DNA from: Parapristionchus giblindavisi
Taxonomy: Eukaryota > Nematoda > Chromadorea > Rhabditida > Diplogasteridae
Length of the DNA stretch: 64,000 nt
Assembly: GCA_943737045.1 (NCBI GenBank)
Contig: CALSFV010000278.1
Location: 310,001 to 374,000 of the forward strand
Direction: 5' to 3'
A model generated the notes under the pieces. It made no database searches. It was not told where the DNA came from and saw only the letters and a program-made list of their open reading frames with translations. The position numbers were made by a program, and so were the translations under genes. This document shows positions 46,648 through 64,000 of this stretch, piece by piece; positions within the stretch are counted from its first letter, which is position 1; each line of letters starts with the position of its first letter.

Positions 46648-47882
46648 TTAAGACATCGAACAACAATTACAACACCCGCGTCGTTTACGTTTTGAAAGTT
46701 TCTCTGAAAAAATCAATAACTTACAGCATCATTCAAAAAAGAACTGCAGACTACAGTATCAATCAATCGATAATGATGGTAGAAACCGTAATATTACAGT
46801 ACCTTTAGCATCCGGTTGGGGTAAACTTTCACGTGTAACTAGGTGCATAGCCGTAGATGTGCCACTTTCGAATCCAAGAGTCTGCAATTACAATTATCAA
46901 TAATATACACTTACAGTAGTCATGCCCTGAAAAACAAAATAACAGAAAATCATAGCTTTGCATGGTTAAAGTATAATGAATTAAATTAAATCAATCGATA
47001 AATCAATTATTGTTACAGTAATCCTCACTTGTAATGATACACTTCCGTGCAGGAATCGTCCATGGTAGATCAACTTGAGCATTGAAGCATTATCAACCCT
47101 TTCCTCTTCCCATTCTATAATGAGTATTCATTAGTGTGAATCGATGGTGTACATGGTCGACGTATCTCATTAGTCGTTCTCGAACTACTCTTGTACTCTG
47201 TGTGGTATTACTATCTATCCTCTCTAACTGTCTAGTCTCTCTTACTCTCTCATCTACAGTTAGTCTATTTGTATTGACAGTCATAAAGAGACTGAAAACA
47301 AGGAATCCGGAAGAGAAAGGAAGAAAAGAGAGAGAATGTATACACATATGAATGGGAAGATAGATGTATACCACCTCTACTATCAATACGGTATCTAATC
47401 TATGTAGTGAATAGACTGAGATGGATACTAATCAAACATGGAGAATGAATGAAATGGACGAATATGATGAAAGAATCGATGAATAGACAATATGATAGAT
47501 AGATGGAAGATATATGGATATAATAAAGAGAATGGATAGATTATCTAGAGATGTCACATGATGTTTTATAAATCGTTATGTACATATATTTATATTAATA
47601 AAAATAAAAATAAATATATGATTACCAGCCGGCCATGCTCTGTGAACACACTCTGTGATATCCGATGCAGTAGATGTTGATGGAAAGAGAAACGAGGCAT
47701 TCTTTCCACTAACCAATACTAATTTAACTGTCACACCTTCATTCTGAAAGAAGCATCAGACTTAGTCTAAGTCACACGTGACCCTAAGAGACCTTAGTCT
47801 AAGTCATTCGTGACCTAACGAGACTTAAGACACCTAAGGAGATACTTAAGTAGATACTTACAATAGATGGTTGAGTGGCCAT
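46648..47882 (-). CDS. UBL3: Membrane-anchored ubiquitin-like protein, UBL3/MUB
   Basis: Five exons (47862-47882, 47626-47743, 47029-47114, 46803-46881, 46648-46703) give 119 residues, the family length. UBL3 is a ubiquitin fold attached to membranes by C-terminal prenylation and implicated in protein sorting to vesicles. Visible are VKLVLVSGKNASFLF and SDITECVHRAWPAEWEEE, then MLKLIYHGRFLHG and STAMHLVTRESLP. A basic tail ending GCCNCCSMS supplies the CaaX box CSMS and upstream cysteines for palmitoylation. There is no C-terminal di-glycine, as expected. The second intron is 510 bp and holds no gene. It lies downstream of rpt-6 on the same strand with a 473-bp gap. Confidence 0.92.
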
Positions 47883-48355
47883 GGAATGGTGTTAGTATTG
47901 GTGTGGTAGAGTCCGTCACTCGTCCCTCCTCCCTCTTCTTCCTCTACTATCGATCCTACCCTCTTGTATGAGAGAGAATATGAGGATGAGAGAGTGACAG
48001 ACAACGAGAGAGAGAGGGAGGAGAGATAGGCCAGTCTCTACGGGAAAACCAATCGAATAAATAGAAGCAAAGGGAGGAAGAATTGCTAATTGAACCACCC
48101 TTGTCCTTTCAATCATCATCAATGATATAGTATATGTCCCCATATCTCCATGACTACCCATATCCTTCAACTGGACCGATAAATCCTATTCAACGTTGAC
48201 TTCAATAGAAGAAATAAATAAATATTATTTTTATTATTGTTATATGTGTGAAAATAGAATGGATACATCGGGAACCCATTTATGTTGTATGCACATATAA
48301 ATCATTCGAGTACAATAAATAAGGGTGAGGATTTCATTATTCATTCTTCCTTTGT

Positions 48356-56940
<8,585 letters not shown>

Positions 56941-57395
56941 CCTGAATTCATACAAATGAATGATAAATTAATATGAACAGAACAGATACAGGAACAATTA
57001 TAAAAGTGCAATTTCAAATTTAAAAATCATCGTGGGCGGAGTTTTCGAAACCGCTGCACATTACAACACGTGAAGGTGCATAACACATGGAATCGGATTG
57101 TCACCCGTACTATCGTACTCAGAAATTATTTCCAAATTTATTTTTAAGACGAATTTTTCACCGAGATAATCATTTCACAATGAAAAAGGCTATGATAACA
57201 CGAATGTAGTCTTAATTTTTTAGCAATTTCTCGAACAGTATAGATTTTTCGCATCTGCATATGCAAGATCAAAGATCAAATTTGTAATTGTATGTATTAC
57301 TGTGGATGTACTGATCAAAACGATTGGTGTCAACTCTTTATTGGACATAAAGAAGACAATTAGACTTATGGGAGCTGTCTATATATTGATTATCT

Positions 57396-58639
57396 CTACT
57401 GAAGCCAGTCATAGTTATCAAGAAGATGTTCAATCATAGTAGCTTGCTTATCAGCAAAATATAATGACTGAAGAATCGGTTGGAATGGAGTGTAGAATGA
57501 CTGAATCAATCAATATTATCACACAGTAATCATACAGTATACCTGCTCCGCTGGAAGATTAGGTGGACGCTTCTCTATGGGTGTGACATGAGTCTCCATA
57601 TCCACTACAATTAATCTTACTGTAACTCAATGATACAGTAATCTACACTCACATATCGGATCACAAAGACGTGTTGGTTCAAAAGAACTATAATCGAAAG
57701 TAGTCGATGTCTGTGCTAGAATCGGCTTCTTCGATGGATCGAATAACGCCCTGAAGGATTACGGTAATAATTTATTACGGTAGCAGAAGTAATCGATATT
57801 CATACTCTGTATCTGGAAGAGGTTGTCCTTTGTTCATCACACGGCATAAACAGAGAGAAGTGCGAGGAAGACATTCCTGAAAGAGATCAAAGATCAAAGA
57901 TCAAAGGTCACGATCTTGAATTTACCTCATCTGGTCTCTTCAACGTCTCCAATGGTATAATAGTAGCTGATGGACTGACAGCCTATAAATCAATATCATT
58001 ACCGTACCCCAAGTATCTACAGTACTCTTTCCGAAACGCTATCTGCTACAGGTGTTTCTGGCCTGAAATATTACTCAATAAATTGGAATCGATTGTTAAT
58101 CTTACATGGAAGACTTGGAATGGACTGTCGAAGATGATAATGACGATACGGTAGATCTAAGTACATTATTGATTGGAATAATTAAATATCGATCGATACT
58201 CTTACGTGACAGAAGTATTGGAAGTAGCAGTAGTGGAACGATCTTGGTGTACTGTAGGAGGTGAAATGGATGGTGATGCAGTTGATGATCTTCTTCTTCT
58301 TACTCTTCTTTTAATCTTTTTCAATGATTTCTTAGGAGTGGATGCATTTGGAGTATTTGAACGTGATCCTTTTGATGAATTCTCACGAGATGTTACACCA
58401 CGGTCTGTTATTTATCAATCATCACACCATAAAGGATACTGTACCACCATACTTCTGTAACGATTGACAACGTAACAGACGGCTGATGTTGCTACAGCAG
58501 TGCCGACTACGATTGCTAATTTGCGAGTTATAAGATTCCAATTCCTGTAGATTACGGTAGATATTAGTGGATTATGATGAGGGTACGGTATCAAAATGAG
58601 AAAGGATAGAAAAAGGAGAATGATAACTTACAGTTGCAT
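57396..58639 (-). CDS. Unrecognised protein with an N-terminal membrane anchor
   Basis: Ten short exons join in phase (58632-58639, 58453-58544, 58206-58404, 58106-58156, 58026-58062, 57926-57982, 57806-57876, 57653-57750, 57543-57604, 57396-57500), giving 259 residues. Residues about 9-25 (KLAIVVGTAVATSAVCYVV) form one hydrophobic helix right after the start, followed by basic NRYR. Residues about 35-100 are Ser/Thr-rich with a strongly basic KKSLKKIKRRVRRRR patch; the C-terminal half is richer in Pro and ends MIEHLLDNYDWLQ. A signal-anchored outer-membrane or ER protein facing the cytosol fits. Its position 308 bp after mtx-2 on the same strand suggests co-transcription and hints at a mitochondrial surface role, but that is inference. 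I do not recognise the family. Confidence 0.7.
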
Positions 58640-58947
58640 GAATATCAACAGTGAATCAGCCACTCGGCAATAATAAAAAGAGTGCAAATGAAATGGAAGA
58701 GAACGGTTCTCTATGTATGAGTACACTTTTATTATTGAATATTTATATAGTATGTAGATTGTACCGAGTTGTATCGTGTTTGCACAAGTTTAGATTAGAC
58801 TCCTCTTGGTTTTACTAATTCATTTATCGAAATGAGAATCATATTTATGCCACGTAAGAACTATAATACATTCTAAAAACTCTTCGAGGAATACGGTAGA
58901 CTACAATCACGACGATCAAATGTATTCTACTTCATCCTATGAATGAT

Positions 58948-60018
58948 CTATTTCTTAAAGTATTCATTCTCGATTCTTTCCGTATATTCAACTAGATTGG
59001 GATATTTTCTCAAAGCATTACTCAATTCCATAGTTGGTAATCGAGTAGTTAGAATGGCAAAGAGATGACCAAATAGAAGAGCATCTGCCTCTGTTACTCG
59101 ATCTCCCATCAAATAGTCCTTAATTGTAATCCATTTAGAGATCAAAGATCAAAGATGAAGTCTCACTTGTGATGCGAGATGAGATGACAGACATCTGAAT
59201 GCCTTCTCTGCTGCTTCCATTACCTCTACCAGTGACTACAAAAGATTTTTAAAAAATCAATAATCAGCAATAGTACAGTATACCTTATTAGCCCAATCAA
59301 TATTAGTCATTTTCTCTCTCATTTTTCTTCTTTTAAGTGCAGGAAGAATGGATGAGAGAGGCCATTTATAGATAGATCCAAATCGTGTCGATGTTACACG
59401 AGAATATGTCTCATCATGAATCCATACTACATACATCTATAACCAATCAATATATCTATTCATCAATCGATAATCATCACTCACTTCAACCTTTCTCAGA
59501 ATATTATCGATGACTGCAATCTGTGCAGCCATATCTGCCTTTTGGACATCAGTAAGATGAGAGGATAGACCTGCATTCTAAACGGAATCGATCAATAATA
59601 TGTCATTGTCAAGGATTACTGTACCTTCTTCCTTACGAGATCAACAATACTAGAGAAGCCAGCTATGAGAATACTTCCCATTTGGAGGACAGGTAGATCA
59701 CCTAAGATATCAATCGATAAATCTACAGTTGATCTAACGACCACATACCAGTTGGGGAGATGAACTCAGCATTCGGTCGTTGTTTCGTTTGAACTGGCAA
59801 TTGAGCCATTCTTAAGAATGTTTGGACTGCTAGACAATCAGCGAATTCATACAATTGAGCTTGTCCCTCTGAATCCATCAATATTATTACGGTAGTTACA
59901 GTATACGGTACATACGGAAGAAGGGTGTGTATAGATTAGCCTCGTGCCATTCAGAGTCAACATGCATAGATAGTGCCTCCTCTACTAATCCAATCAGGAC
60001 CGAATCACCGGCCGCCAT
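58948..60018 (-). CDS. mtx-2: Metaxin-2, mitochondrial outer-membrane import/sorting protein
   Basis: Seven exons (59916-60018, 59749-59868, 59625-59701, 59485-59577, 59284-59436, 59167-59235, 58948-59118) encode about 260 residues. Metaxins combine an N-terminal thioredoxin-like and a C-terminal GST-like domain and act with SAM50 in beta-barrel protein assembly, and also with mitochondrial motor adaptors. Landmarks are ANLYTPFF, FADCLAVQTFLRMAQLPV, RPNAEFISPTG (characteristic of metaxin-2), ADMAAQIAVIDNIL, and the GST-C motif VTEADALLFGHLFAILTTRL with YPNLVEYTERIENEYF at the end. No C-terminal membrane helix is present, consistent with metaxin-2 binding through metaxin-1. The ATG is directly preceded by a TTACCAG acceptor. 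Confidence 0.93.
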
Positions 60019-60220
60019 CTGGTAATACGGTATTCATACCGTAATCTATCGATTACTATCGAATGTTCAGATACAACAAGAGGAGATCTAACCTCTCCGA
60101 ACATAATAATCGATTGAATATAAACTATTTATGTCCGAGGATATAATTAACATGAACAATAAGAAACAATTCAACAACAACAAATATGAAATGTAACAAT
60201 AATGATCAACAATTATTCAA
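60019..60220 (-). promoter_or_regulatory. DDX51/mtx-2 intercistronic region
   Basis: Only 202 bp separate the DDX51 stop from the mtx-2 ATG. A TTACCAG splice acceptor abuts the mtx-2 ATG. Spacing and acceptor match a nematode operon junction resolved by spliced-leader trans-splicing. Confidence 0.6.
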
Positions 60221-62908
60221 TCAATTAACTCTTTTCTTCTTATTGGGTACAAATGAATTACTTGAACCATTATTCCTCTTTCCATTTCCTTTACCATTCC
60301 ATTTATTTCCACCATTTCCATTCATCTTCCCATTATTCTTCATTCCTCCTCCATTCTTTTCATTTTCTTTATTCATTTCTATCTTCATCTTCTCTAATGC
60401 TTTCGTATACATTTCAATCGATTCTTTCAAATCATCTTCATTGATTACTTTCTCTTCTGTCTTATTCCATAGATTTCCCTTCTTCAGCAACTTCACGTAC
60501 AGTCGTTTCTGAAATATACAATAGTTAGGAGAGAATCAATCGATATCTATGGGAGTTTATCAATCGATATCTATTGGATCTATGAAGGTATATCAATCAA
60601 TATCTACCATACCGGTTGTTTCTCCGTTATACTAACTAATCTTCCTTCAGTACCAGCTCTAGCAGTACGTCCAGCACGATGGATGAAGAGTCCTGAAAGG
60701 AATAGTTACCGTAATCAACTGATGGATTTAAATAGACTGACTTGTTGCTTGAGGTAAATCATAATTGACAACACAATCGATTCCTTCTACATCAACTCCT
60801 CGAGATAGATAATCAGAACAAATGAGAACTCTTGTCTACAATTTTTAAAAATAAATGAATAAATAGGGTATCAAATGATACAGTACCAATCCTTTTCTGA
60901 ATCGATCGAGTACTTTATGTCTCTTCTTTCCGAATAGATCAGCAGTAATCTGTTCTACTTGGAATGAATCTCCCGCCAGAATCGATAGTAATTTGCACAA
61001 TCGCACTGATGAATCCCTTAAAGGACAACATATCAATCAATAGGATGAAGATAGTTACAGTATACCTATGATTAGTGAATACAAGTACTCGTTGTGAATC
61101 ACTCTCAATGATATCATTATAGAGAATAAGAGGATGATACTTCAATTGACTTTCAATGATACTATGAGAGATTCCAGATGGGAGAACACATTCCGCTGAT
61201 GTATCCACCTAGAAAATATAAACAATAATAAATATAATAATATTAATATTTACTTGTTCAGCAGTTACAGCACTTGCTCTAAACAGTCTCGGTCTATGGA
61301 GATTCCATTTCTCTAGTTGTTCAACATCCCTAAAGACGAATATCATAGAAACAATAATAATGATAGTGTTAATAACCTTGAAAGTGTAGCAGATAAAAGA
61401 ATCTTTTGTGGTGCACTTCGATGGGTAGCGAAATCCATTAAAGATGTTGCTGCACCAAGACCTACAAGTTCATATGATAGATAGATGATTACGGTACATA
61501 CATGTGTGGGGTACCTGGAGCTCGATTCTACAGGGGCATAAGAACGAAAAATGGTAATTTTACCGGGGGCCTTCACTTTTTTTCAAAAATTTCATGTAAA
61601 TGTCATTTTTACAGGGGACATTCCAAAAAATTTCGAAAAGCCCAATTTTACAGGGCATCTCCATGTCGGCGCCCATGTTTGTTACGGTAGTAAGGCACAA
61701 GACAACAGTAACCAAGTTCTTGACTACAGTAATCTATGACTCACCACCACATTCTCCTTCAATAATCTCTAACCATTCTTGTCTCACATTCAACATTCGA
61801 TCAGCCTCATCAGCGATAATGTATCTGACACAATGATAATTAAATCACTGCGAATATTACAGTATGCTTACCGTAATCGTGAGAGATCTAAAACAGCTGA
61901 TGAATCGAGTAGATGTTCGATTAATCTTGATGGAGTGGCTACAATGATATCTGCATTGATTTCTCCTTCTGATGAGACTAAACGACGTCGTTCCTGAAAT
62001 AAATTGTTAAAGACATCATATAGATGGATCCTACCGTACCTTATCATAAGATTCACTACCAGATAATCCTACGATAGTCGCTCCAATTCCATTAAACCGA
62101 GAGATTTCCTGGAATATTCATCAATTTCCAATCATCAAATAATCAAACAATCAATAATCAAATATAACAATTCTCACACTGATGATCTGCTTGACAAGTG
62201 CTTGCACAGGAACAACAATCAACGATGAAATAAATGTCCCAGGCTTCTCGATAGCAGCCAGAATAGGAAGAACATAACAAAGAGTTTTTCCACTGCCTAT
62301 GAATAAGATGTTGAATAAGGTACACGAATTTAGAACTTACCAGTAGGAGCAGAAATCGCAAGATCTCGTCTTCTTAACACGGGAGGTTTCACTATGCTTC
62401 GCAAAAGTTCGGGAATTACTGCTCTCTAGAAGAATAAAAATGATATATTTAAGTTAGATAATTAAAAAAAAGGTGAACGAACCTGAACAGGGAACCAGTG
62501 TTTCAACTCTTTCTCAATTCGTTCAACAAGTAAAGGTGGAAGTGAAGGAGTGATCTCAGCCAATGGACCAAGATTATCACCACCGATTTCAGTTGGGAAT
62601 TCATGAGCATTCTTGATCCAACTTGACACTACTCTGGAAATGATGAAGTAGTACTAACGTACGAAACGGAGGGTGGAAAAGAAGTTACAAAAAAATGAGA
62701 TTGAAACATACCTAATTTTCTTCACTTCTGCGAAGTCTTGATGACCCAGCACTTTGAACTCCGCTTGATAGTCTTCCTCGATAGGTTTAGTTGAGATTGA
62801 CTCTTCATTGTCAACATCGAGATCTTCTTTTGCATCATCGACAGCCTCTTCTACTTCTTCTTCTACTTTAGTTTTTTCACTCTTTCTCTTCTTTTTCTTG
62901 TCTCCCAT
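60221..62908 (-). CDS. DDX51: DEAD-box RNA helicase DDX51 (Dbp6-like), ribosome biogenesis
   Basis: Fourteen exons encode about 570 residues of an ATP-dependent RNA helicase needed for large-subunit rRNA maturation in the nucleolus. Landmarks are a charged N-terminus ([13 protein letters not shown], then acidic), WFPVQRAVIPEL (Q-motif region), [17 protein letters not shown] (motif I), [32 protein letters not shown] (DEAD), KILLSATLS (SAT), [21 protein letters not shown] (motif V) and [10 protein letters not shown] (motif VI). A C-terminal tail of Asn/Lys/Gly follows. The ATG lies two bases after ATCTTCAG, a likely trans-splice acceptor. Intron 7 carries a copy of the TTTTACAGGGGG repeat. Confidence 0.92.
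61503..61680 (+). repeat. TTTTACAGGGGG repeat, copy 2 (DDX51 intron 7)
   Basis: It matches the order of 49940-50135: TGGGGTACCTGGAGCTCGAT, three TTTTAC(A/C)(G)GGG words, TTTCAAAAATTTCA, AATGTCATTTTTACAGG, and the end CATGTCGGCGCCCATGTTT. Neither copy has clear inverted ends. Confidence 0.75.
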
Positions 62909-63366
62909 ATCTGAAGATGGTAACGAATGGTTTACAACCTTACAAACAAAAAACAATACAATTAAAACGAAAATTATAAGAAAATACTACTGTTAATAAT
63001 TATTGTGTATTATGAAGTGTGCAAAAATGAATTTTCTTAAAACTCACTTTGGATTAACTTAAAATTATCTCTCACAGCGATTATTGATATACTGTACTCA
63101 TTTTGGAGACGTACGCCGTGGTGATTGCAAAATGTGGTGATCTCATTGAAGTGACTTTATTTTCACTTGTGGCAATTGTACTCGCCATTAATTGCTCTGA
63201 GAATTGATAAAGAAGTTGGTTTGCAGGGTTAGTATGCCAGCACATTAGTCATAGTGGATACGCCGATTACGACACATATATAATCGAATCGGCTTCAAGT
63301 TGTTGATTTGTATCAAACTACTGTTAATCGTTGCTGTTACTTCTTATCGTTCCATTGTCTTTCGTT
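62909..63366. promoter_or_regulatory. Divergent promoter between DDX51 and the downstream plus-strand gene
   Basis: The two ATGs are 458 bp apart on opposite strands with no other gene between. No specific factor sites are recognised. Confidence 0.5.
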
Positions 63367-63932
63367 ATGGCGTCGACTCAGGTCGAGCAGCAGACTGTTG
63401 TCTCAGCACGAGACGTTATTTCCTTATATATAAAGGTAACCATTGTTTGTGCACTTTCAATGATAAATCGGATGTATTGTAGGGTGATGTTAAAGCGTTA
63501 TTGACCTACAAGAAGATTTGTAATGCATTCGACCTGGTGGAAAAATGGGATGAAAATGCATCCAGACAGTTTCTATCTCAAATTCTTGAGATCGGAGATC
63601 TCGTTGACCACACCTGCAAATCTCTCGTAGAAAACATCGTGGTATGTTTCACTGATCTGTTTTATCTTGATGTCAATGTTTATACATCGTTTTATCCATC
63701 ATAATCTTTAACATAATTATGATTATAGAAGCTAAGATGGTGTAAGATCCCAACTGATCTTCGTCAGAGATGGCGAAATCTATTATGTGAGATTGGAGCT
63801 CGACACGTTGTTCATCTGGATAAGATCTATCAATGTGCAGTGAAGAACTTCTCACCTTCAATTACTACGAATGGTTCGTTAATCATGAAACATCTTTTCA
63901 CGGCCGCAGCAACAACATTGAGCGGATCTTAG
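63367..63932 (+). CDS. Small unrecognised protein, possibly incomplete at the 3' end
   Basis: Three exons (63367-63435, 63483-63641, 63729-63932) join in phase and give 143 residues ending at TAG. The sequence is helical and mixed-charge (DVISLYIKGDVKALLTYKKI, WDENASRQFLSQILEIGDLV, KLRWCKIPTDLRQRWRNLLC, ARHVVHLDKIYQCAVKNF) without a signal peptide or membrane segment. It has the look of an alpha-helical-repeat or TFIIS-N-like helical bundle, but I cannot place it. A donor-like GTTCGT at 63874 could continue the gene beyond the window instead of the TAG. The divergent neighbour is DDX51. Confidence 0.55.
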
Positions 63933-64000
63933 GAAATGCGGTAAAAGAATCTATTTAGTTGAACAGAAAACCATTAGAATAATTCTTTTATCGCAACACT

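Noticed and set aside
58206..58460. 84-residue acidic plus-strand ORF
   Set aside because: It is the antisense of the third exon of the membrane-protein gene.

Overview
This 64 kb window is nuclear DNA from an AT-rich nematode, probably a rhabditid or diplogastrid relative; the species cannot be named from sequence alone. The evidence is dense multi-exon genes on both strands, many introns of about 40-60 bp, acceptors ending in a T-run plus CAG/TAG, splice acceptors placed directly before several start codons (spliced-leader trans-splicing), and highest similarity by eye to Caenorhabditis/metazoan orthologues. I see no bacterial features and no CRISPR array.

Layout. Positions 1-8,500 are a graveyard of mobile DNA. 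There is a LINE endonuclease fragment (1-735, minus) and a BEL/Pao retrotransposon on the minus strand in three pieces (1143-1895, 3845-5122, 6399-7740). A 1.27 kb mariner copy with perfect 27-bp inverted ends (5125-6396) and an approximately 2 kb patchwork (1896-3844) split it. Positions 8,500-18,900 are gene-poor: an LRR-like remnant, a small PDZ gene (11546-12185) beside an inverted partial copy of itself, copy 1 of a TTAA-flanked 1.9 kb element, and long purine-rich microsatellites.

From 18,900 to the end the window is a chain of conserved housekeeping genes. In order these are STK32/YANK kinase (-), the i-AAA protease YME1L (-), a large nuclear protein with a PEHE-like segment (-), hat-1 (+), the DDX11-type helicase chl-1 (+), UBL3 (-), proteasome ATPase rpt-6 (-), an unrecognised single-pass membrane protein (-), metaxin mtx-2 (-), the DEAD-box helicase DDX51 (-) and a small unknown gene (+). 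hat-1 to chl-1, and DDX51 to mtx-2 to the membrane protein, have the spacing and acceptor positions expected of nematode operons. The products cover chromatin acetylation and cohesion, protein turnover, and mitochondrial membrane protein import and quality control.

The most unusual signals are structural. (1) A stereotyped intron form starts with a TAC-N-GTA palindrome a few bases after the donor and ends in ATTGATTG repeats before the AG; it recurs across at least seven genes. (2) An approximately 4.4 kb foldback element sits in one rpt-6 intron, holding a 2 kb TAGATAGAGAGGT-type array, a spliced gene remnant and a nested MITE. (3) Two almost identical 1.9 kb TTAA elements lie 6.7 kb apart, one inside the STK32 kinase gene, where the acceptor of the same intron reads AT rather than AG. 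(4) Palindromic elements carry tRNA-like cores. (5) A 74-bp repeat resembles an SL2-like leader followed by a 5' splice site.

All exon coordinates are manual, from reading frame and splice consensus. No alignment or database search was run.
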